Shown: piece by piece, positions 9,851 through 21,417 of the stretch
Layout of the letters: each line of letters starts with the position of its first letter
Position numbering within the stretch: position 1 is the stretch's first letter
Origin: Neurospora tetrasperma FGSC 2508
Taxonomy: Eukaryota; Ascomycota; Sordariomycetes; Sordariales; Sordariaceae
NCBI RefSeq assembly: GCF_000213175.1
Contig: NW_009799179.1
Span: 4,628,171-4,692,170, forward strand
Length of the DNA stretch: 64,000 nucleotides
Direction: 5' to 3'
Made by a program: the position numbers and the translations under genes
The notes under the pieces: model-generated
Told to the model about the DNA's origin: nothing
The model's input: only the letters and a program-made list of their open reading frames with translations
Databases searched by the model: none

Positions 9851-11362
9851 ATGCATCTAATACACCAGCTCGGTCTCTTCCTCCTTCCGTTCACATCTCA
9901 CTTCGTTGAGAGAGTCTTCGCAAACCCGTTAGCCGTCCCAGGAGACCCAAGTCAACAACACCCCCTAACTACACTCCACGGCCATGCCCGAGAGACTGAT
10001 GGAGGACCTTACGCTCACGACATCCCAAGTCCGCCCCATCAACAAGGCGGCGGCGTCTCTCTCTCATTCTTCGCCTCCCTCGAGCGCATGGCTCGCCTAG
10101 TGGACATCACCTACTGCGTCGGCACGACCGGCGTTTCCAAGCCCTTCTCGTGCGTATCCCGTTGCAAAGATTTCCCTTCGATGCAGCTCGAGCGGACCTG
10201 GAACACGGGCCTGCTGCTCAGCGATAGCTGCGGATACATCGCGGTCGACCACGGCGAGAGGAAGACGGGCGGGCGAAATGGGGGCGGGACCGTGGTCATC
10301 AGCGAGCCGGCCATTATTGTGGCGTTTCGCGGGACGTATAGCATCACTAACACGATTGTTGATTTGAGCACGGTGCCGCAGGAGTATGTGCCTTATCCTG
10401 CACCGGATGATGATGAGGAGGAGGAGGATAACATTGGGGGCAGGAATAGGAATGTTGGAAAAGGAAGAAGCGATAACAACGATGAAAAATGCACCAACTG
10501 CACAGTCCACATGGGCTTCCTCGCCTCCTGGCGTAACGCGCGCGACTACGTCCTTCCCACCCTCAAAGCCGCCCGCGCCAAACACCCCGACTATCCCGTC
10601 CACCTGGTCGGACACAGCCTCGGCGGGGCCGTCGCCGCTCTCGCCGCGTTGGAGATTCGGCTATCGCTAGGCTGGCAAGACGTCCAGGTGACGACCTTTG
10701 GCGAACCGCGCATCGGTAACCAAGCCTTAGTGGATTATCTGGATAAGGCCTTTGGTCTTGATATTGAAGAGGACAATGACGCGCACGAAACCAGAGCCTA
10801 CCGCCGCGTAACCCACGTCAACGATCCTGTCCCCCTCCTGCCCTTGACAGAATGGGGATGCCGCTCGCACGCAGGCGAAGTGTATATTTCCAAGCTGAAC
10901 CTGCCGCCTGCTCCCGAGGACTTGCGGTTGTGTCAGGGCGATAACGATCCGGAGTGTATGGCTGGGGCTGAGAGCTCGGATGGCGGCGGATGGTTTGATG
11001 GTAGTTTGCGTGAGGTGACTGACTTGCTAGCGCTGGCGGCAGCCAAGGGGACTGATCCCTATTTTCAACATCGGGATCTTGTTGCTGTTGATGGTGATGA
11101 CGGCGACACCGGTAGCGATGCTGGTGCTGGGAATGACGGTGTTGGTATCGGCGGCGAGTCAACTGCAACAGCACTCACGTCCAAGACAAACAGGCTGTTC
11201 CCCACCAGACTCAAGCTTTGGCAGCTCTTCTTCGCACACCGAGATTACTTTTGGAGACTGGGTTTGTGCGTCCCCGGCGGTGACCCGGCGGATTGGGGAA
11301 GGGAGAAGTATAACTTGACGCAGACGAAAGACTCTTTTGTTTTTGGTGACGGCGAGTTGTGA
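9851..11362 (+). CDS. Secreted class 3 lipase
   Basis: A single-exon 503-residue protein with a signal peptide (MHLIHQLGLFLLPFTSHFVERVFA). It has the fungal lipase (Lipase_3) alpha/beta-hydrolase order: an oxyanion-region strand IIVAFRGTYS, the nucleophile elbow GHSLGG at residues 254-259 (Ser256), the acid loop HVNDPVPLLP (Asp325) and a late His in FFAHRDYFW (His463). These match the Ser-Asp-His triad of Rhizomucor and Thermomyces type lipases, which hydrolyse triacylglycerols or related esters outside the cell. It is longer than the roughly 270-residue type enzymes because of acidic low-complexity inserts (an Asp/Glu run before the elbow, a Gly/Asp-rich stretch before the His). Substrate cannot be told from sequence. 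A ferulic-acid-esterase-like activity is a known alternative in this family. Confidence 0.88.
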   Translation: MHLIHQLGLFLLPFTSHFVERVFANPLAVPGDPSQQHPLTTLHGHARETDGGPYAHDIPSPPHQQGGGVSLSFFASLERMARLVDITYCVGTTGVSKPFSCVSRCKDFPSMQLERTWNTGLLLSDSCGYIAVDHGERKTGGRNGGGTVVISEPAIIVAFRGTYSITNTIVDLSTVPQEYVPYPAPDDDEEEEDNIGGRNRNVGKGRSDNNDEKCTNCTVHMGFLASWRNARDYVLPTLKAARAKHPDYPVHLVGHSLGGAVAALAALEIRLSLGWQDVQVTTFGEPRIGNQALVDYLDKAFGLDIEEDNDAHETRAYRRVTHVNDPVPLLPLTEWGCRSHAGEVYISKLNLPPAPEDLRLCQGDNDPECMAGAESSDGGGWFDGSLREVTDLLALAAAKGTDPYFQHRDLVAVDGDDGDTGSDAGAGNDGVGIGGESTATALTSKTNRLFPTRLKLWQLFFAHRDYFWRLGLCVPGGDPADWGREKYNLTQTKDSFVFGDGEL

Positions 11363-12854
11363 ACGTTACAGTAGGTACATACACCTGCCTTTTTTCTCTT
11401 TTATCTTTCTAATTTTTTTTTTAATTTTTTCCGAAGGCGCGCGTCACAAAATATGGATGATACACACATTTGTTTCTAGGGCTACGGAACGTTATGAGCT
11501 GGTGTTCGGGCGTTAACTGGGCTTTGGGAAACTCCTTGAAAAGAAAAAAACACAAACGTGTTAGGACTCCTATAGGGTATTGCATTACAATCATGACAAA
11601 GGCACTAATGAGTTGATGGCATACATTAAGCGTTAGGTAGTAAAAGGTTTCTTGTGCTCAACACAATGTCTCTATGAGTGAACTTGATCATATGATCTTA
11701 GATCCCAGATAGATGGCCTATGTGTGAACTTATCTAAGTAGGCAACCATAGTACGCCAAGGGGTCCTGTGACAACGATCCGCAGGATAGTCACTTTTCGG
11801 ACAGAATATGAGGAGCAGAAAATTTAATCAAAAAAGCAAAAGCATGCTCATCGTCGTTGCCTTGGTCAAGATATACTGCCAAAGAAACATCGTCTGCGCT
11901 ATTAGATGATCATGGAAAGAACCGCTTGAATCGCATATCTTCCCGGGAGCTGGGTTCGGGAAGGAGGTCCGTCACCTGGAAGTTCTTACCTGTCGAGGAC
12001 GGTTATCGTGGGACGGCTACTATCATCCAGCAAGATCCTTGTGGTCCATGAACTGGAAATTTGACTAGATCCTTGTGCGGTTATTAGATATGCTGTGTCT
12101 GTCTTGATCCATTACGCTTTTAGACGTGACACTCTACATGGCACACCAGCTTCATGTCCCCGAGAATGGAACGATGATTATGTTCTTTTCCGCACCAATG
12201 GTAAAGATATCAAGGCCTGATCCTCCCAAGTCTACATTAAGTTTACAAAACGAGCTTCTTCAGCGAGGGCAGGTAGTGTAAGGGCATTTAGAAGCACCGC
12301 AAAACAATCGTGGTACGTGAACGTCCTCATAAGAGGACAGGGATATATCTCTGATTGGAGTATCATTTGCTTTCCTCGCCAAGTGGAATGGTATAGTTCC
12401 TTTGGCTTTTTGTTGGGAAGGGGGGGAGTTGTTAAACAGAGACCTTCTTGTTTCCTTCTCTTACCCTCTTCCCACCCGAGAAAAAGCAGGTGGAAGGGAG
12501 AGGTGCGTGGCGACAAAGACAACAGGGAAAGGATAATAATAAGAGAATAGGAAACGACTATCATGCCCTGCATTTCAGTGGCCCCCGACATCAACCAACT
12601 TCCTTTATCGAAGCCCCCGTCCTGCCAATGGCCAATGTGCCGCATATTTCACGCTCCATCCGCCAGCCGGTCAAGTCCAGAGAGAACAAAGCCCAGCTCA
12701 AGTTTACAAAAATCCTAGCTATCTTAGTCAAGAAGCAACACGAGACCAGTTGCGCAAAGGACGGGCGTTCCTGTGCCACTCCGGTACACCTCAGGCGACC
12801 AGTGAGGGCATGCACCCGTCATGGTGAAAGAAACCACGGTCTGGAAAAATGCGC
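11363..12854. other. Convergent spacer between lipase and 14-3-3 genes
   Basis: About 1.5 kb between two 3' ends. Short open frames on both strands have no recognisable product. No repeat or RNA gene was found. Confidence 0.5.
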
Positions 12855-14068
12855 TTACTGCTCCTCGGGAGCCTTCTCCTCAGCAGCCTCAGCCTTCTCT
12901 TCAGCCTTCTCCTCGGCCTTGGGGGCCTCAGCGGCGGCCTCAGGCTCGCCATTATCGGACGAGGTCCAGAGAGTGAGGTTATCCCTGAGGAGCTGCATGA
13001 TAAGGGTGCTGTCGCGGTAAGACTCCTCGGACAGCGAGTCGAGCTCGGCAATGGCATCATCGAAAGCCTGCTTAGCGAGGTGGCAGGCGCGGTCAGGGGA
13101 GTTAAGAATCTCGTAGTAGAAAACGGAGAAGTTGAGGGCGAGACCCAGGCGGATAGGGTGGGTGGGAGTGAGCTCGGTCTGAGCAACATCGGTAGCGTTC
13201 TGCATGGCAGTGAAACCCCCAATTAGCAAAAGCGCATCAGTAGCAAATCGCGCGAATTTTCAGAAGCTCGTACCTTGTAAGCCTCGTGAGCCGCGGTCGC
13301 AGCGTTCTTGCGCTTCTCGCCGGAAGCAAACTCGGCAAGATAACGGTGGTAGTCACCCTTCCTGTGATTGGATGCCGGTCAGCTATCGCCAAGGCCGGGG
13401 GTTTGGCCTGAAATACGTACATCTTGTGGTAGAAGACCTTGGACTCGCCAGTGGCGGCGTGGGGGATGAGGGCCTCGTCGAGGACCTCGAGGACATCCTT
13501 GCAGACGGTCTCGAGCTCGGTCTCAATCTTTTGCCTGTACTCCTTGATGATGGCGACGTGCTTGTCGGAGCCCTTGGACTCCTCCTTCTGCTCAATGGAG
13601 GAGATGATGCGCCAGCTGGCGCGGCGGGTGCCGACGACGTTCTTGTAGGCAACGGAGAGGAGGTTGCGCTCATCAACGGTGAGCTCACCACCGAGCTTGG
13701 CAACCTCCTTCATGAAGGTGACCATCTCATCGTAACGCTCAGCCTGCTCGCAGAGGCGGGCGAGGAAAGTCTTGCTGTTGATTTCACCGTGTCGTCAGTA
13801 CGCAGGCCGCCAGTGGGGTCAGATACACCGATGCCGAAGCCCGCGCGAACAGCGGGCAGCAGGCAGCGGAATCACACACACCTCTCGCGCTACAGCAAGA
13901 ACAAGGCAAACGTTAGCATATGTGTTGCACCTTGCCGGAAGCATAGCGATCCTGCTGGCCATGACCGGCGCCAAGGGGAAGGCGGTGTCGAGAAATGGGG
14001 GAATAGGCCGTCTGCGCCCGAAGGCCGGCGTTGACGGCGGGCTGGAGCTGACTTACTTCGTTGGCCAT
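12855..14068 (-). CDS. 14-3-3 protein
   Basis: Five exons on the minus strand, 14057..14068, 13882..13889, 13421..13774, 13274..13361 and 12855..13199, code for 268 residues. Exon 1 contributes only MANE, exon 2 only eight bases, and the join restores the fungal 14-3-3 start [17 protein letters not shown]. Both family signatures are present: [13 protein letters not shown] and [18 protein letters not shown]. The C-terminal tail is Ala/Glu/Lys-rich, as in fungal Bmh-type proteins. 14-3-3 dimers bind phosphoserine/threonine motifs and regulate signalling, metabolism and cell-cycle proteins in the cytosol and nucleus. Each intron has usable signals: GTAAGT with ATGCTAACG and CTGTAG, then GTGTGT with TACTGAC and AACAG, GTACGT with CACAG, and GTACGA with GCAG. 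The small exons rest on the match to the expected N-terminus rather than on transcript data. Confidence 0.95.
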
Positions 14069-16563
14069 GATGTTGATTGGGTTGGGTATAGGGCGCGGAA
14101 AAGATCGCTACTGTTGCAAATTGGGAATGGAAGAGGAGAAAGCGGAAAGAGAGGGAGAAAAAAAATAGGTTAACCGGAAGACTACGGTGGTTTTGCTTTG
14201 CTGGCTGTGACGTGATAAGATTGGGAGGCGGGCAGGGCAGGTTCGAAGGAGTGTCGCTGGGTTGAAGGTAAAGGGACTTTGGCTTTAGGGAGAAGGCCTG
14301 AGATTCCCCCGATCCCCGCTCAGTCTAGTGCGAGCCAGCCGTGCTGGGGGGGGCCTGCTTTTTTTTTCGGCCAAGGTGGAATCAAACGACGATTGGCTGC
14401 TAGCGAGAGACCTAGCCGCCCGAACGGCTCTGGCGGTGACCAGGCCAAACGGGCAAGGGGCCTGGAGTCTCTCGCTAACAGGTGGATGGGCAATTGGGAC
14501 GAGAATCAGAGTGGCCTCCACGCGATTGCTTGACATTTGCGTGTGCCCACCCTAAGTACCGCACGGGGCATCTTGGGATCACTCACGCACTCCGACATCC
14601 ACAGGTCCGCCTTGTTCTCTCGTCTTCCCCGAGTCCAGCCACGTTCTCGGAGGTCGGAGGGGGGAGGTGAGTTGGGGTTGGGCCCAAACCAAAAAGCTCC
14701 CGTGGCTCCCAAATTTGGCAACCAAACCAGGGAACAAGGCCGCATCGTCTCATCAGGCTCACACTTGCCCTCTTTGCAGCGCAGTGGTGTCGCGAGTAGA
14801 GGTACTGGTGGCCGTGGCCGACGTTGAGGGGATTGGATCATGAGAGGTGATTCTTCAACTGCCCTGCCACTTTCTCTCAGTCTCGTCCGCAAGGCATAGC
14901 ATCCATGACCCCGATCCATGGCGTGGCATGCTTCGTTCGACTACACAACAACCCGCAAGCTGGAGTTTGTTATGTGCTACCCTTTCACCCTTTCTCACGT
15001 TTACAGATGGGCCTCAGCTTGTACCTCGGTAGGCTCGCGAGCTGTTTGCATTTGCAACCTCTTTGCATACTTGGAGTCCATGATATGTATCACGCTCTGG
15101 AATGTCGCCCCCACCCCGAGGTGAAGTTCTCTGAAGCCTCATTTATCCTTCTTGACCATTGGTGTGTTGTCCACCGGGAGCCAGGCGGCGGCTCAAAATG
15201 TCACATTTCTAATATTACCTTATTACCTTACCTATACACTACATTGGCAGGAATGTCTCAAGAGTCCACTTGCCATCCACCGCGGCGGATTCCTGTCACC
15301 ATGGGTTGGTTGTCTTGGCCATTTATCCCTATTCCCCATGTTGGCCAGGCTGACACGACCAGAGAATTGCGGTCGACGGCGTCGTCGACGTCTTCGCTAG
15401 TCAAGCCCGGCGTTTCCATGTGCAGCAGTTGCATCTTGCCATGTCTTGCACACATCCGGATAGCGGCCCAGCAGGATATCGGGATAAGGACGGCGTGCTC
15501 TGTTTGGAGTCTTTGGAACCTTGACTCAGAGCCCCGCCATCGGCAGCCCCTCCCTCATCTTCCCGGAACTAGCACCACCAGGGAGTTCCCAATTCGCTGC
15601 CTCTTTGTCACCGCATGGCACACGTTGTCTCGTGCCAATGCTAGAATGCAGGCCAATTTTCCAATTTACCTCAACCAATAAGTAACCCCCTATCAAGTAC
15701 CCTTTGGCCTGTGCGCTTGCTCTCATGCGCCTGTCTCATCGGCGGCAATCGATCCTCTCGCTCCGGCTGCTCATCCTCCTCCTTCTCAGGCTTCCATGTT
15801 ATCGTCTTCATATCACCTGGCAGGAAAAGGAATGATAATATGAGTCCAGAATCGTTGCCCAAATACGCTCCATCTAATGGACCTGTCACGACAATGGGCC
15901 AACAATTCTGGTTCTGAGGCTATCTACAAGTCCCAGTCGTTCCATCGGGCATGTACGTATCATTGTTCGGAAGCGAGCGACAGAGTGGGGTCTTCGCGGC
16001 ACCTGGCCAGTGTCCTCTGGCCGTTTCCAACTTTGTTAGGCCAGCGATCATTTCCTGGGCAGAAACTGGGTGCAAAAGGAGGGAACATGGAAACGGCTAG
16101 AAGACTGCGAGCCTTCTCCGGGCGGGTTGCTCACCAAACGCTAACCTCCCGCTCCCGTTGCGCCCCGCTACGTATACCTTGAGGTTGGTAGTGCACCTAC
16201 TCTTCACTACTGGACATCTCGATCTCAAAGCTCTGCTTCCTGCCCCCTCCATTTGCTGCTTCCCCCTCCTCCTCCTCCCCCCCCACGGCTATGGAGATAT
16301 ATGAGGCAGTCCTGTTGGTGTATATACTTCCCAAGCTCTGGCATGGACAAACCTCGAGATCATGCAATACATCCAGTCATCCAGTCACAGCCAGTGTACA
16401 CAACATAGCCCTGTGTTACAACCCCCCTTCGCAGCAGACATCCTTGGATGTTGTGTTTGGCGAGACCGAACGGCTGATGGTTACTTAGTCGTTATCTTTT
16501 ATGTTGGTCAGGGACCAATCTATCAGACCGGATCTACATCCTCTGTGGTCGAGCAGTTGTTGG
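14069..16563. other. Upstream region of the 14-3-3 gene, no gene seen
   Basis: This 2.5-kb stretch starts with the 14-3-3 promoter and leader. It has several long chance open frames, the largest 258 codons at 14905..15681, none with recognisable domains or a convincing codon pattern. A pyrimidine tract (TCC repeats then C run) lies near 16262-16285. Confidence 0.5.
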
Positions 16564-16565
16564 TA

Positions 16566-17962
16566 CAATTGGTGCCACAAATAAACGCCCCGCACCCTCA
16601 AAACCCCGCATTTGAGCCCGATTTCCCAACTTCCCTTTTTCAACACCAATAATTCAAATGGCCGTCATTCCGTCATCCCCTATCAAAAAGGCAAAATTTA
16701 AGCATTCAACTCCTCGTCGGAGGAACCGGATTGTAGTAAGGTATTCTAATGGGCTCTCGCTTCGAACTATCGCTGTACATGAAGGAGTGACGCCCGAGTA
16801 CGTAAAAGGTGTAGTAAAGCGCTTCCGACTCTAAGATTAGGGGGTCTCAAGACTAGGCCGTGGACGACCACCGAAGATAAATGAGAGAGATAGGAGAGCG
16901 ATTCTATAAGAAGTTGCCAAAGATCCTTTTATTTAGTTCGAAAGTTTGAGAAAAATCGCAGCCCCTTATATTAGAAAGACCTATCTTTCCACCTACCTAA
17001 AGAAAGAGGGCATCAAACACCACTTCGCTGTTATTCGCCTATATCTTTCCGCTGATGTAGCTAGTATTCAATATACTTGGGCCTTTGAGTACGAGGATAA
17101 AGATATATCCTTTTAGAGGATTGTGGTTTTTTCTAATGAGTTTACTATAGAGAAAGGAAGAGGTGGAAAAAGGCTTTGGGTTTTCTGCCCTAAAGGTAAA
17201 TAATACATTTCTTTTATTTCTCTTTTTCTCTTCCAAATATTAATACTTTTCATTCTTTTTAGACTCTTTAGCTGTGGATGCCCCTTATATCTAAGCCAGG
17301 TATAAGAATAGCCGTCTATTTTAAATGTTTTGGGGTGCAATTTAGTATAGGGTGAAGAGTGAGCTGGTGGTTTGCCCTGGAGACCCCGACGCTAAAAGGA
17401 ATGGAGTAATTGCTCGAGTTTATAAGAAAATTCTTGAGGAAGAGCTTCCTAAGCTAATAGAACCGGGGCTTATCTTTATACAAGATAATACTCCTATTCA
17501 TAAGTTAAAATTGGTAATGGAATGGTTCGAGGAGATGAGGTTTGAAGTTCTAATATAGCTACCTTATTTACCTAACTTTAACCCTATCGAAAATCTATAG
17601 AGTTTACTAAAGGAAGGGATAGCAAAGGGGTTTCCAGAATTATTAACTATGTCTTGAAATGATAAGATATTGGATTTACTTATTGATGCAGCAACGAAGG
17701 TTTGGTTAGACTTAGAAATAGGGGTAGTAGATAAGTTGATAGATTCGGTACCAAACCGGGTGCAGGCGGTTATAGCTGCCAAAGGGTGGTACACTAAATA
17801 TTGAATTATACCATTTTATTCCTTATCGTCTTAAGTACCTGATAACCAGCTTTTGGCCATTTTTACTAAGAATTGTGGTTGTGGTGTACTTAGAAAGAAG
17901 GGGGGTGGTGGCCAGGGAAATGCATGGATTTTGAACGGGGCGTTTTTTTACGGCGGCCACTG
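16566..17962 (+). mobile_element. Tc1/mariner-type DNA transposon, decayed
   Basis: About 1.4 kb, flanked on both sides by TA (16564..16565 and 17963..17964), the target duplication of this superfamily. The 27-bp ends are inverted and imperfect, 20 of 27 matching, with the inner ten bases AAACGCCCCG identical. A single transposase relic fills the body. The divergence of the ends and the many stops suggest an old insertion. Base composition of the body is AT-shifted relative to flanking genes, fitting RIP. Confidence 0.85.
16658..17804 (+). pseudogene. Tc1/mariner transposase relic with an intron
   Basis: The relic starts with MAVIPSSPIKKAKFKHSTPR and a helix-turn-helix region, then GRGRPPKINERDRRAI, the usual linker before the catalytic domain. 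Catalytic-region pieces are readable: VVFSNEFTIEKG, IFIQDNTPIHKLKLVMEWF and NPIENL, the last two marking the second and third acidic positions of the DDE/D core, although the expected acidic residue before NPIENL reads Asn. Several stops interrupt it, mostly at expected Gln or Trp codons. The frame changes by one between the two halves; this is accounted for by a 67-nt intron at 17196..17262 with GT at its start and TTTTTAG at its end, so it is probably not a frameshift. The last codons GWYTKY and stop at 17802 resemble the family C-terminus. Confidence 0.8.
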
Positions 17963-17964
17963 TA

Positions 17965-20900
17965 CCCAGTTCGGATCTCCCTCGCTCATCACCCTGGCCT
18001 TGTCCCTCACAAGATCATCAGGGACCCCTAAACAACCCCTAATGATCCCTACCATACATACTACTTGGCAGCATGTAATCCAGCCCTGGTTTGTTTGTTA
18101 GTTTGGTACAGAAGAGCCAAAAGCCTACTAAACTTGGGAAAGCTGTCGAGAGTCTCGCGGATACTATGTAGATGCTGTAAGTTAACTCCGGAAGCTTTGG
18201 AGGGGGCTGAAAAATACTTTTGTAGCGTTGAGAATCCTGATCATTGTTGAACCTCTACAAACGGGGACGAGTTATTAGGTATCTTCCTAAGGCCAATGAG
18301 GTCCTCAGATTAGCCTTATTCTACCCTTGTTCTGCCCCGTCAGAAGAACCAAACTAACAACACAACAGTCTTGTAGTGTATTGTACACCCGCCCACCTGC
18401 CCCCCCTTAAAAAGACCATCCTCTTGCTGATGGCCTGGCTATAAACCCCTCCATGGCTCTACATACACTACGCCAACTGCCACGGCTTGGCTGTTAATTC
18501 GTTGGACAGACTGGGAACCATGTTTAACCCCCTCCCCTGTTTTAGGTCAGTCGTCACGCGACTCCAACAATGAGATTGCGAGCGACAACCAAAGCTTCAA
18601 GGGAGCTGAATCTAGCGCGAGGTTGTGGTGATGGTGACATAAGGCACAGGCAGCCATGTCACGATACGCTCCAGTCCAAAGAAAAACTACTTCTATCTAA
18701 CGTGAGGGTTGATACAATTCGTGACGAAAAGCGAACATCGGATGGCCCTATCTTGTTCTTTTGACGAGTCTAGGCGTCTTGTCGTTGTTTCAATTGTGGT
18801 ACAATACGTATCATGGTTCTGTGATTGCGGATCCTACATTCGACTTTATCGCCATGTGCCATCATGGCTCAGGGACGTCGACGAACGGATGCTACGGAGA
18901 ACGTCGTCAGAACACCAAGTAGAAATGGGTGGTTTTCAACCGGTTTTCGCCCTTCGATTTGTTTAAAGAGGTTTTCTTGAACGCAGGGCGTTTATCTTCA
19001 GTCACTCACTTTGAGATAGAGCCCGCCCATCGATTGCAACCGTCCTCGTGACACTACCAACGGCTCTTCCAGTTCAGTCAATCCCAAGTCCACGGGCCGA
19101 AGTTCAAGATGTGAGATGTGAGCTGGTTGCTGCATATCTTTCCTGTCCCTAAGACGGCCATGGAGAAAAACGATACGCTGATATTTGTCCCAACCCGCAC
19201 TTACAGATGAGGCAGATATGAAATATAATAATAGGATCTCCATGGTCAATGTCGATGTTGTACAATGCCTTTTCACATCCAAGAGAGGGTAACGCATGAA
19301 CGACGTGATTTACCGCAATTTTAGAAGGATGGTTAAACATCGGTATTGCGCGGCGGATCAAGAAGCTCAGACATAACTCGGGAATCTTTACCAGGTAATT
19401 AATTACATAGGGACAATCAGCACAGCTCACTCGTCGCTCATTGTCTCTTCCTTCTGGTCTTGGTCTATATGCCGTCTGGGCTAGATAAGTTGAACAGTGG
19501 TAGTCAACTAGGTAATCTTGCTCTGGTTTATGTACCAGCTTGGAGGCTCGTGGCACGGTATCTAATAGTTTTCTTTTGGTTACATGGTCATTCGTTTCAC
19601 TTTGTCAAAAGCTCTTCAACTGATTGTGGACTTGAGACAGCGACTGAATCGCCGTCAGTGCATAGTTTTACTCACTTGACTCCTAACTTCTATCTTTGCA
19701 ATTGTGGTACGATCGATCGATGGTGGAAGGGCAGGACAGGATAGAAGAGGGAAAAGGCAGGAGATAGCTAAACTACCTGTCAGGTATGAAATCACAATCT
19801 TCCCTATGACTTGCTATACGGTCAGGCAGATTGATCTTTACAGTATAGTTGGATATCCCCAAAAGGAGTTAAAGGTAGGTAGGGTTATCAGACTTCAATC
19901 CCCTATAACGCATAGCAAGTCAGTCCTCTTTTATTTAAACTTCGCAAGTGTTTTCACGATTGGGTTTCAAGGTACCTAGGTAGTCATTGCATCGATACTG
20001 ACTGGATCCGCAATCTCTAACTCGCATTGGAAACAGAGTTAGTATTTTTTTTTTTTTGATAAATAAATTCTTTCACATCCTTTTCAGTTGCACTTCTTTT
20101 CTTCAGACAACTATGAGCCTAGAAGTCTGAGGAATCAACTACATATTTATGCAATATACACTGTGGGGATCAATCCGCCTGAATCTATTCAGTTGGGAAA
20201 GGGAAGAAGGCATTTTCAGACCTGACAAGTGGACATTTAAGAAAGGGAGAAGAAGAGACATATCTGAGTGGATTAGCACCTAGTTATAACCTCTTTACCA
20301 ATACTCTCACCTTGACTTAGGCTCCTTGATAAGGTCTTTTACTGTAGTGAAAAAAGGAACGAGTCTGCATCCAGTTAATTCAACGTCCACTGTCTACTTA
20401 CACTCTCGTTCTCATATTATGTACACACACAAGTCATAGTCCTTCAATCTCTGCTCAGTCATCTCGCTATAACCTGTTACGAGTCCTCTACTTCGACAGC
20501 AAACACGGAGAATCACAGAAGAGAAGGAGCATTTCCAGAAGTGTCAAATCGTCTTGCTCTTTCATGTTTTTAAAGAGGTATTTACTTGCTACTTCTTAGA
20601 TCATCATTATAGCTGCTCAGCAATCCGTACATACTTCACTTGAGATAATCCATGTTAGACGTCATCACAGACCACCACGCTCTGTACACAGATATAAGCG
20701 TCCCAAACAATGAGCCAAGCGTTCTCGGGGGCAAGTTAAAAGCGTAAACGTAATTATCTCCATGTAACCGTGATGTTAGTACAGGGTTTGTGTAATGCAG
20801 TCAGTCAGTACAGTACATTGTCCTTCCTCCATCTGACATGCTAACAACAATGCAACATTCCCTTTCCCATATACCTATGCCATATGTATGCATTGAATGA

Positions 20901-21417
20901 ACAGGGGTATCAAAACCAGCCCGAACCAGCCAGCCGAACAACTAAACAATTTCCCTTCTTCCTTACCAATACTCAAAAGACAAATTAAGAGACGACACTC
21001 GTGGATTGTTCATCCCGAGTGTGCATACGCCGTTATATATCCCAAGCTCCTTCATCGGCCACCCATGAATTCCTTCACGCATTCCACCCCTCTCCAAAAT
21101 GCCGACCTCCTGATGCTACCTTCCACGTCTTCCTGCACACAAAGCACATCCATCTTAGCTTGGTGGACCAACAAACACCCCAGAAAAGAGCATTACCCCA
21201 ATTTGCGCCGTATTAACCCCATGTATGCTGTGTGCTGTCTATATTTCTCCGCTTCTAGTTCGCTCTCGCCCGGTAGATGTATGGATGAAGCTATGCTGCA
21301 TTGTTCTTCAGGCCCGAAACTCCTTCCTGATTCAAGATAAACACCACCACCGGGCCCGCTGCATCTGACATCAGACCCGGCCGATGTTTATCTCTCCAAT
21401 CCGTCATGATATGTCCG
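17965..21417. other. Long gene-free region
   Basis: About 3.5 kb without a recognisable gene. It contains scattered short open frames, a T run near 20047-20058 and, at the right end, the 3' UTR of the gene below. GC content is ordinary, so this does not look RIP-mutated. A lineage-specific gene with many exons cannot be excluded. Confidence 0.45.

Noticed and set aside
14905-15681. 258-codon plus-strand open frame
   Set aside because: No domain, no signal peptide, irregular composition with many Cys, His and Trp, typical of a chance frame in GC-rich upstream DNA.
20897-21340. 147-codon plus-strand open frame
   Set aside because: It lies opposite the probable 3' UTR of the gene at 21418-22599 and has no recognisable product.
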